Origin: Brasilonema sp. CT11 | GTDB taxonomy: Bacteria; Cyanobacteriota; Cyanobacteriia; Cyanobacteriales; Nostocaceae | DNA: 64,000 nt | Direction: 5' to 3' | Assembly: GCF_017982655.1 (NCBI RefSeq) | Contig: NZ_JABXYX010000018.1 | Location: 1 to 64,000, forward strand | Part shown: in pieces, positions 45,195-54,677 of the stretch | Numbering within the stretch: position 1 is the stretch's first letter | Layout of the letters: every line of letters starts with the position of its first letter | Program-made: the position numbers and the translations under genes | The notes under the pieces: generated by a model | The model's input: the letters and a program-made list of their open reading frames with translations, nothing else | Database searches by the model: none | What the model was told of the DNA's origin: nothing

Positions 45195-45436
45195 AGCAAC
45201 CCCATCGATCGCAGCGTTCTGACACCTGACTGAAAATCCTGCACATCATAGTTGATGCAGAGTCCGCGCTTGGCAAGTTCATGTTGAAATTCAATCACTG
45301 TCAGTCCAGTCCAAGCACGGGCTTTGCCACTACTGATTTTTTCCTGCTTGTAGAGCATGATAGCAATCTCCAACTTTAATTCATCCTCGGTCATTTTTGT
45401 TGCCCGGAGAATGTCATCAGGTATTAAGACGCTCAT
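45191..45436 (-). CDS. UPF0175 family protein (antitoxin-like)
   Basis: An 81-residue UPF0175 protein: MSVLIPDDILRATKMTEDEL at the start, then EIAIMLYKQEKISSGKARAW and LTVIEFQHELAKRGLCINYD. Members are small helix-turn-helix-like proteins usually encoded just before a PIN-domain protein and regarded as antitoxins. Here the downstream partner overlaps by four bases but is cut short at 30 residues, so the antitoxin now appears to be an orphan. Intact itself. Confidence 0.88.
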   Translation of the reverse strand: MSVLIPDDILRATKMTEDELKLEIAIMLYKQEKISSGKARAWTGLTVIEFQHELAKRGLCINYDVQDFQSGVRTLRSMGLL

Positions 45437-45641
45437 AGGAATTTGCTTTGAGGTTGTATTTTCTATAATTTGAGGGTATGTAAAACAGCGAAACAGAACA
45501 GTTGCGGTTTAACGCAACCGTTAGGCTGTTTCTTGATAGAACAGAAATTCTTGTTGGCTTGAAACGACTGTATATATTGAATACCAACATTTGCATTTTA
45601 CAAACTTCCACAACCATCAACAAGCAGGTAATAACTAACAA

Positions 45642-46415
45642 ATGACAGATGATAAATCTTTACGATCGCTCTTAGAAAGCGTTGCCAATGGTAACGTTAC
45701 TCCAGATGGAGCATTAGAAAAACTCCGACACTTAGCTTATGAACCTGTAGGCGATTTTGCCAAAGTTGACCATCATCGCGCCTTGAGAACAGGATTTCCA
45801 GAAGTAATTTGGGGACCAGGCAAAACTCCTGATCAAATTGCTCAAATTATGGAAGTCATGCGCCAGCGTAATTCAGTGGTGATGGCGACGCGCATAGAAC
45901 CAGATGTTTTCGCCACACTGGAAACAAAAGTTCAAGGTCTACGCTACTACAACTTGGCGCGAATTTGTGCGATCACACCTCCTACCATCGAACCACAGTA
46001 TCCTGGCACAATTGGGATTCTTTCTGCTGGCACTGCTGATTTAGCTGTTGCAGAAGAAGCTGCTGTCACCGCAGAACTTTCTGGTTTCCATGTGCAGCGT
46101 CTTTGGGATGTGGGAGTTGCAGGAATTCACCGTTTACTAAATAACCGCCATGTTATTGAATCAGCGTCAGTCTTGATTGTGGTAGCGGGGATGGAAGGCG
46201 CTTTACCCAGCGTAGTTGCAGGTTTGGCAGATTGTCCTGTTGTCGCTGTTCCTACTAGCGTTGGTTACGGCGCAAGTTTTGGAGGTTTAGCGCCACTATT
46301 GACAATGCTCAACTCTTGTGCAGCTGGTGTGGGTGTGGTGAATATTGATAATGGTTTTGGTGCAGCAGTGTTAGCGGGGCAAATTGTGCGTACAGCCTCT
46401 AAACTAAGGCATTAG
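45642..46415 (+). CDS. larB: Nickel-pincer cofactor biosynthesis protein LarB
   Basis: LarB carboxylates and hydrolyses nicotinic acid adenine dinucleotide in the first step of the nickel-pincer cofactor of lactate racemase. The 257 residues resemble PurE in the second half: GTIGILSAGTADLAVAEEAA, HVIESASVLIVVAGMEGALP, ADCPVVAVPTSVGYGASFGG and GVGVVNIDNGFGAAVLAG. The N-terminal part has RTGFPEVIWGPGKTPDQI. larC, larE and larA are not adjacent; cyanobacteria often keep these genes apart. The length is normal. Confidence 0.95.
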   Translation: MTDDKSLRSLLESVANGNVTPDGALEKLRHLAYEPVGDFAKVDHHRALRTGFPEVIWGPGKTPDQIAQIMEVMRQRNSVVMATRIEPDVFATLETKVQGLRYYNLARICAITPPTIEPQYPGTIGILSAGTADLAVAEEAAVTAELSGFHVQRLWDVGVAGIHRLLNNRHVIESASVLIVVAGMEGALPSVVAGLADCPVVAVPTSVGYGASFGGLAPLLTMLNSCAAGVGVVNIDNGFGAAVLAGQIVRTASKLRH

Positions 46416-46542
46416 AATTTTACTCACCATCTGGGATGAGTTAGCTCACTAATCTTGCCAAATATAAATTATGAATTATCTAATTATGAATGCTAAAAAG
46501 TTTCATAGTTCATAATTTATCGTTCATAACTTTCCCATACCC

Positions 46543-47931
46543 ATGACAAAACAACAAACTTGGAGTCAACGGTTTGAATCAGCACTACATCCTGCGATCG
46601 CTTTGTTTAATGCGAGTATTAATTTTGACATTGAATTAATTGAGTATGACCTGACAGGCTCTCAAGCTCATGCCAAAATGCTAGCTCACACCGGTATCAT
46701 TTCTCAGGAAGAAGGAGAGCAGCTCGTTGCAGGTTTAGAGCAAATTCGTCAGGAATATCGCCAAGACAAATTTCACCCAGGTATCGAAGCAGAAGACGTA
46801 CACTTTGCTGTTGAGCGGCGTCTTGTGGAAATTGTAGGGAACTTGGGTAAAAAGTTACACACTGCTCGCTCCCGCAATGACCAAGTAGGTACTGATACTA
46901 GACTCTATCTCCGCGACCAAATTCAACAAATCCGCAACCAATTGCGGCAATTTCAACAAGTTTTACTAGATATTGCTGAAAAAAACGTTGAAACGCTGAT
47001 TCCTGGTTATACTCACCTGCAACGTGCCCAACCATTGAGTTTAGCTCATCATTTGCTGGCATATTTTCATATGGCGCAACGTGACTGGGAACGTTTAGGA
47101 GATGTTTTTGGCCGAGTTAATATCTCACCATTGGGGTGCGGTGCTTTGGCTGGAACAACTTTCCCTATAGATCGCCACTACACAGCAAAACTGTTGGATT
47201 TTGAGGGAGTTTATGCAAATAGTCTTGATGGAGTGAGCGATCGCGATTTTGCGATCGAATTTCTCTGTGCTGCAAGTCTGATTATGGTTCACCTGAGTCG
47301 TTTGTCAGAAGAAGTTATTCTTTGGGCATCAGAGGAATTTAGCTTTGTGACTCTTAAGGATAGCTGCGCGACTGGTTCCAGCATTATGCCCCAAAAAAAG
47401 AACCCCGACGTACCGGAATTGGTGCGCGGGAAAACTGGACGCGTATTTGGTCATCTTCAGGCAATGTTGGTGATGATGAAGGGGCTACCCTTGGCTTACA
47501 ACAAAGACCTGCAAGAGGACAAAGAAGGTTTATTTGACAGTGTCGTCACAGTCAAAGCTTGTTTAGAAGCAATGACAATTTTACTCCAAGAAGGGTTAGA
47601 ATTCCGTACTCAGCGCTTGGCAGAAGCAGTCGCAGAAGACTTTTCTAATGCTACCGATGTAGCAGACTATCTTGCTGCACGGGGTGTTCCTTTTCGAGAA
47701 GCATACAATCTTGTGGGAAAAGTCGTAAAAACTAGTATTTCTGCCGGAAAACTCCTCAAAGATTTGAGCTTGGAGGAGTGGCAACAACTTCATCCAGTAT
47801 TTGCAGAAGACATTTACCAGGCAATTTTACCCCAGCAAGTGGTTGCAGCTCGTAATAGCTACGGTGGCACAGGGTTTGCACAAGTCAAAGGCGCACTCCT
47901 TAGCGCCCGCGACCAAATGACTGCTAAATAA
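46543..47931 (+). CDS. argH: Argininosuccinate lyase
   Basis: ArgH splits argininosuccinate into arginine and fumarate, the last step of arginine synthesis and a supply for cyanophycin. The 462 residues have [40 protein letters not shown] and the fumarase/aspartase signature [12 protein letters not shown] at 278-289. All catalytic blocks are present and the length is usual. It lies 127 bases after larB; the spacer holds an AT-rich inverted repeat (about 46465-46530), so co-transcription is not obvious. Confidence 0.97.
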   Translation: MTKQQTWSQRFESALHPAIALFNASINFDIELIEYDLTGSQAHAKMLAHTGIISQEEGEQLVAGLEQIRQEYRQDKFHPGIEAEDVHFAVERRLVEIVGNLGKKLHTARSRNDQVGTDTRLYLRDQIQQIRNQLRQFQQVLLDIAEKNVETLIPGYTHLQRAQPLSLAHHLLAYFHMAQRDWERLGDVFGRVNISPLGCGALAGTTFPIDRHYTAKLLDFEGVYANSLDGVSDRDFAIEFLCAASLIMVHLSRLSEEVILWASEEFSFVTLKDSCATGSSIMPQKKNPDVPELVRGKTGRVFGHLQAMLVMMKGLPLAYNKDLQEDKEGLFDSVVTVKACLEAMTILLQEGLEFRTQRLAEAVAEDFSNATDVADYLAARGVPFREAYNLVGKVVKTSISAGKLLKDLSLEEWQQLHPVFAEDIYQAILPQQVVAARNSYGGTGFAQVKGALLSARDQMTAK

Positions 47932-48005
47932 CCTACAAAGGCGTACATAATGTACGCCCTCACACTTCAAAAAGCGATTAGGCAAAATAAATTCTCACAC
48001 AGAAC

Positions 48006-48173
48006 TTATTCAGCAGCAGCTATTGATGCTGCGCCCTCATCCTCTTCATTCTTCGGCGGTCTTTGTTGGAACCTTCTTTGGAAACGTCCCGTTGTAGTCC
48101 GTTTACGAAACTTTCGGGCATACGCCTGGTTCCGTAGCGCCTTTTCTTTCTTGGGATTACGGCGCTTAGCCAT
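48006..48173 (-). CDS. Small basic conserved cyanobacterial protein
   Basis: From ATG 48173 the product has 55 residues: MAKRRNPKKEKALRNQAYAR, then KFRKRTTTGRFQRRFQQR, and an acidic tail (KNEEDEGAASIAAAE). The basic front resembles small ribosome- or RNA-binding proteins, but no named family is recognised. The start is fixed by GAGGTG eight bases before ATG; a longer frame to 48227 lacks such a site. Convergent with argH. Confidence 0.7.
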   Translation of the reverse strand: MAKRRNPKKEKALRNQAYARKFRKRTTTGRFQRRFQQRPPKNEEDEGAASIAAAE

Positions 48174-48628
48174 GTTCACCTCATTAATAAACAACAAAAA
48201 AGCTACTTCTAGGCTGATTGTAGGCAATAACAGGTATTGGTATTACTTATATTAATTTAGCCTAGTTTTGCAACAAAATAATTTCAGACGGTAGACAATT
48301 ATAGCATATTTTAAGTTAATATATCAACAATTCTGTAAAATTATATAGCAATCCTAAATCATTTATAAACAATTGTGTTCCCTGTTCCCTATTCCTTGCC
48401 CTGATCAGACAATTTACAATCTCATTTAGGACTGCTATAGCTATGATATTTTTGCTAAAAGTTGAAAATTTGCTTGAGTCATAAGTGTATGTGTTCAGAC
48501 AAACACGACTTTGAGTTTGAGCAAATGCTAGAATCTACATTGATTCTACGTAAATCGTTAGAACAAAATCCCAAACCACAAACATTGTTGTAGAATATGC
48601 AACTCAACATTTAAGTTGAAAAATGTGA
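48174..48628. other. Divergent spacer carrying a MITE-like inverted repeat
   Basis: About 450 bases upstream of both the small basic gene and the Nudix gene. It contains the inverted-repeat element at 48344-48439 and AT-rich sequence otherwise. No gene recognised. Confidence 0.5.
48344..48439. mobile_element. MITE-like element of about 96 bases with 31-33-base inverted ends
   Basis: The left end TATAGCAATCCTAAAT continues to ACAATTGT; the right end is its imperfect reverse complement (ACAATTTACA ... ATTTAGGACTGCTATA). The inner part is C- and T-rich CCCTGTTCCCTATTCC text. No coding capacity. Likely a non-autonomous repeat; flanking target duplication was not evident. Confidence 0.6.
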
Positions 48629-49162
48629 ATGTGGAAAACTCTACACTACAAGCCAAAGATTTTAAAATTGAACATTCTTGCTTTTTTTGCAGTGGCTGTT
48701 CAGTCCACACGTAACTTATGGCGCATTGGACAAACCGTATTGGGCATTATCTTCCGTCATCCCATTACCGGTACGAGCATCATCCCGATTTTACCGGATG
48801 GTCGAATTGTGCTGATCCGGCGACGTGACAACGGTCTGTGGGCTTTACCTGGAGGTATAGTGGACTGGGGAGAGGATGTTCCTAATGCTATCCGACGAGA
48901 GTTGATGGAAGAAACAGGACTAGAACTGTTATCAATTCGACGTTTAGTTGGTGTCTACTCCGCACCAGATCGTGATCCTAGAATTCATTCAATTTGTATT
49001 GTAGCTGAAGTAATAGTCCAGGGAAAAATGGAAATTCAAGATACTTTGGAAGTCATGGAAATCCAGGCTTTCCCACTGGATTCGTTACCTCCGGGACAGA
49101 TGTCTCATGATCATAGTCGCCAGTTGCAAGACTATTTAGATGGCTTGACAACATTAGCGTAA
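48629..49162 (+). CDS. Nudix hydrolase
   Basis: A 177-residue Nudix protein. The Nudix box GGIVDWGEDVPNAIRRELME plus ETGL (75-98) has all required glycine, REL and EE residues, so it should hydrolyse a nucleoside diphosphate linked to X. The first 30 residues contain a hydrophobic stretch (ILAFFAVAVQSTRNLW) that may anchor or be a helix. The substrate is not determined; ADP-ribose and 8-oxo-dGTP are among family substrates. Stands alone. Confidence 0.9.
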   Translation: MWKTLHYKPKILKLNILAFFAVAVQSTRNLWRIGQTVLGIIFRHPITGTSIIPILPDGRIVLIRRRDNGLWALPGGIVDWGEDVPNAIRRELMEETGLELLSIRRLVGVYSAPDRDPRIHSICIVAEVIVQGKMEIQDTLEVMEIQAFPLDSLPPGQMSHDHSRQLQDYLDGLTTLA

Positions 49163-49972
49163 TGAAAAGTAGCTCAACTTAATTAAGGACAAAATATCAT
49201 TACCTAAGCGCGAAGCCCACGAATCGAGTATTAGCGCAAGCCCAAAACGCACACCGTAGGCGTCCTTGAAGCGTGTCGCTTTGGGACTTACAAAGCAGCG
49301 TTCTTTGAATATAACAAGTGCGTCTGCAACTGGAGATACAAAAAAAAGTAATATAAAGCACTCGTAAACTCATGTGGCTAAGTAATCGCCAAAATTATAT
49401 TTTGCGTTTTTTAATTTCGACCAAAAAATAAAAGGATACATGCAAATGTATTTATTCATGCACAGGAAATAAATGCACAAGCTAATCATTCAAGCCCCCG
49501 ATTTATGAGCCAATGGGATCTTGGGGTTCCCCCCAAGAGGAGCATCTGGTGTCCTGGTTGTGCAACAATAGCGCGAATTTTGAATCAGTGAATGCCTAAA
49601 TTAAGCAAAGGGTTGACACAAACACCTCGCTTACTTTCTCCACTTTCAAGAGTGTTTTTTGAGACTAATAATAGGTAAGTAGGAAAAATCTTAGCGAAAC
49701 TCGATCTACATTGGTTGGCTGTTTTTTGCTTTAACCGAACCGTATTGAGCTATAGTTAAGAGTTAGTAGTTCGCTAAAAATAAAATGAATTTATAGTAAC
49801 AATCTAGTACAGCTTTGGCAATTCAAAATTCAAAATTCAGAAATATGGCTGATCTGGCAAGCTTTTAGCTAAGTTTGAATTTTCACTTTCTTTCCGCAGT
49901 TTTGTATTAGCAATAACTGTCAATATCAAATAAAAATATATTTAATATAGCGCTTACATTAAATTCTTAAAT
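49163..49972. other. 810-base gene-free region with repeats
   Basis: No credible open frame on either strand. A G+C-rich repeat block lies at about 49210-49300 (arms AAGCCCAAAACGCACA and TGTCGCTTTGGGACTT pair imperfectly), and a compact hairpin CTTGGGG-TTCC-CCCCAAG at 49520-49537. The AT-rich end should hold the promoter of the hydrolase gene at 49973. Might include decayed coding sequence no longer recognisable. Confidence 0.5.
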
Positions 49973-50821
49973 ATGCATTCTATATTCCGTAACTCCCGGA
50001 TAAAGACTTCTCAAGGAATGCTTTTCTGGCGTGAGATTGGAGAAGGAACTCCGATTATTTTCTTACATGGTACTTGGAAAGATAGTAGCCAGTGGATATC
50101 CGTTATGGAGATACTAGCACAAAATTTCCATTGCTTTGCACCAGATTTCTTGGGATTTGGCGAGTCAGATTTTCCGAATGTTCATTATTCAATTGATTTG
50201 CAAGTGGAGTGTTTAGCACAATTGCTACAGGCTCTAAAGCGTGCTTTAAAGCAAGAAAGGGTATATTTAGTTGGAGATTCCCTTGGAAGTTGGATTGCAG
50301 CTAGTTATGCTTTGAAGTATCCAGAACAAATTAATGGTTTGGTGTTATTAGCGCCAGAGGGTGTAGAAATACAAGGGCAAAAAAAGCGTTGGGAGAAAAT
50401 GCAGCGGATAGCAAACCGTCCACCACTTGTGTTTCAATTGTTGCGACTATTTCGTCCGATCATGAAAATCTTTGGTTTGGATCAAAACATTGAACAGGAT
50501 TGGCAGTTTCATCAGGTGATGCTGCAATACCCCACAGCTTGTGAGCTTATCTTCCAACGCCAACATTTAGAAATTCAAGCAGAATTACTACACGATGAAT
50601 TATCCTTTATAACAGTCCCGGTTTTAATTTTACAAGGTGAAAAAGACAACCAAGAAGCTATAGCCATGAGTCAGTTGTACGCTCAATATATCCCTCATGC
50701 AAAGTTGAAAATAGTCGGTAGCGCAGAGGATAATTTACCAGAGTCTTGTAGCTCAGCGGTGGCTGGGGATATTCGCAACTTTATTAATAGTAAAAATAAT
50801 GCTGAAATTTACTACTCATAA
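49973..50821 (+). CDS. Alpha/beta-fold hydrolase
   Basis: A 282-residue hydrolase: oxyanion-loop [10 protein letters not shown], the nucleophile elbow GDSLGS with S103, and [15 protein letters not shown] near 220 with a likely acid D. The usual HLPH- or GHS-type histidine region near the end reads [10 protein letters not shown], so the catalytic histidine was not identified and activity is open. Substrate unknown. Its last ten bases overlap the 3' end of the convergent coaX. Confidence 0.85.
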   Translation: MHSIFRNSRIKTSQGMLFWREIGEGTPIIFLHGTWKDSSQWISVMEILAQNFHCFAPDFLGFGESDFPNVHYSIDLQVECLAQLLQALKRALKQERVYLVGDSLGSWIAASYALKYPEQINGLVLLAPEGVEIQGQKKRWEKMQRIANRPPLVFQLLRLFRPIMKIFGLDQNIEQDWQFHQVMLQYPTACELIFQRQHLEIQAELLHDELSFITVPVLILQGEKDNQEAIAMSQLYAQYIPHAKLKIVGSAEDNLPESCSSAVAGDIRNFINSKNNAEIYYS

Positions 50822-51651
50822 TTCTTAAGTGTTTTTTGCATTCCCCAAAAAATTAAATTCGCTTCAATATTCAAACTATCTACAATTTCAGGAAACTGCG
50901 ATGCTCCTTTAGGAGCCTTCAGCGGCGATCGCATATAATTTACCAGCAAAGTGCGATCGCCCCCAGTCATCACAACATTCCCTTGTGGAAAATCCCGCCA
51001 CCAAGCCTCTATAAAATCTTTGATTCCAGCAACTAGAGTGTAAATAACCCCGCTTTGTATTGCTTCTGGCGTATTTAGAGCATATCTGTGAGGAAGTTGC
51101 TGGGGTAACTCTACTGTTGGTAATTGTGCTGTTTTTCCAGCAAGAGTAGCAAGCTGCAAGCCCAGTCCTGGAAGAATTGCGCCTCCAACCAAATGTTGGT
51201 TAGCATCTGCACCAGTGAAGGTTAGTGCTGTCCCCGCATCAATCACCAGTATAGGAAAACCCCAATTCTGCCCAGCACCCAATAAAGCCAGCGCACGATC
51301 AATTCCGAGTGTGGGATAAATTCCCTTTATAGGAACTTGGTCTAAGGTAAGGATGCGAACATTAGGATAACTTTGCCATAGTGCTGTTTGACTGGGAACA
51401 ACCGACGCTAGGATCATCGGAGGAGGGGAGGAAGAGAGCGAGTGAGGGCTTTTTTTCCCAGTTGCTTCATCGTTTGGCAAAATCTCTAGTAATAAATCCT
51501 TCAACGTTTGAGATTGAGACAGTCGCTGGATAACATCTGCTGGTAGATAGTCTGTGTCCCAAGCATGAATAAGCGTATCGCCTGTAAAGTACGCCCAATG
51601 CAGTCGGGAATTTCCAATCATCAAAGCTAGCCACAAAGAGCTATTAGCCAT
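50812..51651 (-). CDS. coaX: Type III pantothenate kinase
   Basis: CoaX phosphorylates pantothenate, the first step of coenzyme A synthesis. The 279 residues keep the ASKHA-fold motifs: [15 protein letters not shown] at the start (the common DIGNT has Met in place of Asp), [19 protein letters not shown] near 132-150 and [21 protein letters not shown] short low-complexity stretch ([14 protein letters not shown]) sits near residue 70. The aspartate of IDAGTA, needed for catalysis, is present. Convergent with the alpha/beta hydrolase. Confidence 0.92.
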   Translation of the reverse strand: MANSSLWLALMIGNSRLHWAYFTGDTLIHAWDTDYLPADVIQRLSQSQTLKDLLLEILPNDEATGKKSPHSLSSSPPPMILASVVPSQTALWQSYPNVRILTLDQVPIKGIYPTLGIDRALALLGAGQNWGFPILVIDAGTALTFTGADANQHLVGGAILPGLGLQLATLAGKTAQLPTVELPQQLPHRYALNTPEAIQSGVIYTLVAGIKDFIEAWWRDFPQGNVVMTGGDRTLLVNYMRSPLKAPKGASQFPEIVDSLNIEANLIFWGMQKTLKNYE

Positions 51652-51793
51652 TAACTATCAGTTATCGTAAACTAAAAAAAAAGAAAATGAGCGTTTCTAA
51701 ACACAGTTAAACTCTAAATCAATTGCTTAAATTTTTGTTACATATTTTTGTTACATACTTATAAATTTTCTCCCCGGCTTACTTAGTAAAGCA

Positions 51794-51831
51794 AAAAGCT
51801 ACCACACAGCCTCTGAGCGCGGGTAGCTTTT
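51794..51831. terminator. Terminator-like hairpin
   Basis: AAAAGCTACC (51794-51803) pairs perfectly with GGTAGCTTTT (51822-51831) across an 18-base loop. It sits between coaX (transcribed away) and the broken small gene at 51873, so it more likely acts in the leader of the plus-strand transcript or is a repeat. Confidence 0.5.
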
Positions 51832-51872
51832 AAACGACTAAGTTTTGTTGAAACATAAGGGTATTATCACAT

Positions 51873-52031
51873 ATGCCAGCCCGAAAAACAGGAACAGTTA
51901 CAGGAGCTTCTTTTGAAAAGTCCAACCGTGGCAAAACTTGAAAGTCTCTTGGTGACCGTGTTTTATCATTAGTTCGTATCTTAATCTACCTGGCGACTGC
52001 TATACTTTTAGTTTTTTTAACCTGGGGATAA
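51873..52031 (+). pseudogene. Small membrane protein frame broken by one in-frame TGA
   Basis: ATG 51873 opens MPARKTGTVTGASFEKSNRG-KT, then TGA at 51939-51941, then in the same frame KSLGDRVLSLVRILIYLATA-ILLVFLTWG and TAA at 52029. Read through, it would be a 52-53-residue protein with a soluble head and one membrane helix at the C-terminus. The continuous sense on both sides suggests a single nonsense change (for example from TGG or CGA) or a sequencing error. It lies 81 bases before flv3. Family not recognised. Confidence 0.5.
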
Positions 52032-52112
52032 AAATTTTAAACAAAATTTACAAAATAAACATGTCACAATAGGGACAGAGTAATAAATACTCAATTGCTA
52101 AGGAGACTAGTT

Positions 52113-53837
52113 ATGGTAGCGCTCACCGAAAAAACCAAAAAAAAGCTAACCATCGAGACTGTAGAGATTGCCTCCGAGACAACGGCAATTCGGTCTTTGG
52201 ATTGGGATCGCGATCGCTTTGATATCGAGTTCGGTCTACAAAACGGTACTACCTACAATTCATTTCTGATACGCGCTGAGAAAATAGCGCTGGTTGACAC
52301 CTCCCACGAAAAGTTTCGTCAGCTGTATTTAGATACCCTTAAAGATCTTGTTGATCCAGCAGATATTCAATATCTTATTATCAGTCACACTGAGCCAGAC
52401 CACAGCGGTTTAGTCAAAGATGTTTTGCAACTTGCGCCGGATGTAACGGTTGTCGGTTCTAAAGTTGCTATCCAATTTCTGGAGAATATGGTGCATCGTC
52501 CGTTTGAGCGGAAAATTGTCAAGAATGGCGATCGCCTGGATCTAGGCAACGGACACGAACTAGAATTTGTCATTGCACCAAATTTACACTGGCCCGACAC
52601 CATCTTCACCTTCGACCACAAAACCCAAAGTTTGTTTACCTGTGATGCGTTTGGGATGCACTATTGCTCAGATAGCACGTTTGACGAAGACTTAAAAGCT
52701 ATAGAAGCAGACTATCAATATTACTATGAATGTCTGATGGCTCCCAATGCCCGTTCAGTTCTATCTGCCCTCAAGCGGATGGATGAACTGGAAAAAATCA
52801 GCATGATTGCTACAGGTCACGGACCATTACTACAACATAACGTTGACGAACTCACCAAGCGTTATCGTACGTGGAGCAAAACACAAGCGAAGGCAGAAAC
52901 TACCATAGGAGTCTTTTACGTTTCAGATTATGGTTATGGAACTCGCCTAGCTCAAGCAATTGCCACCGGTATCACCAAAACTGGCGTCGCTACAGAAATG
53001 GTAGACTTGCGTGCAGGCATTGACTTACAAGAATTGCGGGAACTTGTCGGTCGTTGTGATGGTATTGTTGTTGGAATGCCTCCAGCTTCTGGTGCAGCAA
53101 ATATCCAATCTGCCATCAGCACTATTTTAGGCTCAGTTCATGAAAAACAAGGAGTGGGCATTTTTGAATCAGGCGGTGGTGATGACGAACCAATTGACCC
53201 GTTGTTGAGTAAATTCCGGAATTTGGGCTTAATACCAGCGTTTCCAGGAATTCGGATCAAACAAACACCCACAGAAAACACTTACAAGCAGTGTGAAGAA
53301 TCCGGAACAGACATAGCACAGTGGGTGACACGCGATCGCTCGGTCAAGCAGATGAAATCTCTAGGTGCTGACGTTGACAAAGCACTAGGTAGAATCAGTG
53401 GTGGGTTGTATATTATCACCGCTAAAAAAGGTGATGTATCCAGCGCCATGTTAGCCTCTTGGGTTTCTCAAGCCAGCTTCAAACCTATAGGAATATCCAT
53501 AGCTGTCGCCAAAGATAGGGCTATTGAATCACTCATGCAAGTGGGTGATAAATTTGTCCTAAATGTCTTGGAAGAAGGTAAATATCAAAAATTGATGAAA
53601 CACTTCCTCAAACGTTTCGCCCCTGGTGCTGATCGTTTTGAAGGAGTGAAAACCCAGTCAGCCGAAAACGGTGCACCCATCCTTGGAGACGCCCTAGCAT
53701 ATATGGAGTGCGAAGTTATGAGTCGGATGGATGGCGGCGATCACTGGCTTGTGTACAGCACCGTATACGCAGGACGAGTAAGTAAACCAGAAGCCCTCAC
53801 CGCAGCCCACCACCGTAAAGTTGGTAATCACTATTAA
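52113..53837 (+). CDS. flv3: Diflavin flavodiiron protein, Flv3 type
   Basis: A 574-residue protein with three domains: beta-lactamase-like diiron (1-250), flavodoxin (about 260-400) and a C-terminal flavin reductase (about 425-574). The diiron ligands are canonical, H92-x-E94-x-D96-H97 in SHTEPDHSGLV, with later TGHGPLL. With Flv1 it reduces oxygen to water with NADPH and protects photosystem I under fluctuating light. ATG 52113 is chosen: AAGGAG at 52100-52105 stands seven bases before it, while TTG 52095 has none. The partner flv1 lies downstream after an inserted hydrolase gene. Flv3 rather than Flv4 is inferred from the pairing with a Flv1-type gene. Confidence 0.92.
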   Translation: MVALTEKTKKKLTIETVEIASETTAIRSLDWDRDRFDIEFGLQNGTTYNSFLIRAEKIALVDTSHEKFRQLYLDTLKDLVDPADIQYLIISHTEPDHSGLVKDVLQLAPDVTVVGSKVAIQFLENMVHRPFERKIVKNGDRLDLGNGHELEFVIAPNLHWPDTIFTFDHKTQSLFTCDAFGMHYCSDSTFDEDLKAIEADYQYYYECLMAPNARSVLSALKRMDELEKISMIATGHGPLLQHNVDELTKRYRTWSKTQAKAETTIGVFYVSDYGYGTRLAQAIATGITKTGVATEMVDLRAGIDLQELRELVGRCDGIVVGMPPASGAANIQSAISTILGSVHEKQGVGIFESGGGDDEPIDPLLSKFRNLGLIPAFPGIRIKQTPTENTYKQCEESGTDIAQWVTRDRSVKQMKSLGADVDKALGRISGGLYIITAKKGDVSSAMLASWVSQASFKPIGISIAVAKDRAIESLMQVGDKFVLNVLEEGKYQKLMKHFLKRFAPGADRFEGVKTQSAENGAPILGDALAYMECEVMSRMDGGDHWLVYSTVYAGRVSKPEALTAAHHRKVGNHY

Positions 53838-53854
53838 CAACACTAATCCACTCT

Positions 53855-53879
53855 ACTGATAACTGATAACTGATAACTG
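53855..53879. repeat. Three-fold ACTGATA tandem repeat
   Basis: ACTGATA units repeated without gap between flv3 and the hydrolase gene; same class of heptamer/octamer text as at 31541-31672. Confidence 0.65.
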
Positions 53880-53882
53880 CTT

Positions 53883-54638
53883 ATGAGTCTTTTGTGCTTA
53901 GTTCACGGTGCTTCCCTGGGCGCTTGGTGTTGGGAACTACTCACCCAAGAGATAGAGGCGCGTGGTCATCAGACGGTAGCAGTGGATCTCCCAATTGAAG
54001 ACCCTACCGCTGGGGTTGTTCAATATGCCGAAGTCCTGAACAAGGCACTGCAAGGATTTGAAGACGATGCGGTGCTCGTTGGTCACTCTATGGCAGGCTT
54101 AACTATTCCTCTGGTTGCCAGCCAGCGTCCAGTGCGTCAGCTTGTTTTCATTGCTGGGCTGATTCCGCACATTGGTGGAAGTCTCTTCGACCAGTTTTAT
54201 GACGAGGTAGATCCCAATGTCCTCAAAACAATAGGCTATGAGCTGCCAGAAGCTGAGAAGTTCGAGCAGTTCCGCGATGAGCCAAATATGTTCAATCCGG
54301 CAGCACTGAGGATAACCTCTTTACAAGACGAGGCTGTCGCAAGAGAATTTCTCTTTCACGACTGCACCTCAGATGTGGCGCATTGGGCATTTCCAAAGTT
54401 GCGCAATCAGCAGTTTTTATATATGAGTGAGGTTAGTCCTCTACAAGCTTGGCCAGATGTAAAGTGTACATATATCGTTTGTGGTGAAGATCGTTGCCTT
54501 TCTCCTGCATGGTGTCGATACGCTGCACGCAAACGTCTTGGAGTTGATGCAATTGAGTTACCTCGAAGCGGGCATAGCCCAATGTTATCTCATCCTGTTC
54601 AGCTCGCCGATGTGCTAGCTAAAGTCGCCTCTACATAA
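53883..54638 (+). CDS. Alpha/beta-fold hydrolase, plant-esterase-like
   Basis: A 251-residue hydrolase of the MES/hydroxynitrile-lyase-like group: LCLVHGASLGAWCWELL at the start, nucleophile S69 in VGHSMAGLTIPL, a late D in VCGEDRCLSPAW and the catalytic H in RSGHSPMLSHP. The triad is complete, so an esterase activity is likely; the substrate is not known. It sits between flv3 and flv1, 45 bases after one and 39 before the other, in what looks like one transcript. It is not a known part of the flavodiiron system and may be a later insertion. Confidence 0.88.
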   Translation: MSLLCLVHGASLGAWCWELLTQEIEARGHQTVAVDLPIEDPTAGVVQYAEVLNKALQGFEDDAVLVGHSMAGLTIPLVASQRPVRQLVFIAGLIPHIGGSLFDQFYDEVDPNVLKTIGYELPEAEKFEQFRDEPNMFNPAALRITSLQDEAVAREFLFHDCTSDVAHWAFPKLRNQQFLYMSEVSPLQAWPDVKCTYIVCGEDRCLSPAWCRYAARKRLGVDAIELPRSGHSPMLSHPVQLADVLAKVAST

Positions 54639-54677
54639 AACACGCAGTTCAATATTAAACCTTATTAAATATGACCT

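Noticed and set aside
45417-45641. 74-residue minus-strand frame upstream of the UPF0175 gene
   Set aside because: Covers the promoter area of both UPF0175 and larB and has no recognisable motif.
47950-48255. 101-residue plus-strand open frame after argH
   Set aside because: It is the antisense of the small basic gene at 48006-48173, which has a clear ribosome site and sensible composition.
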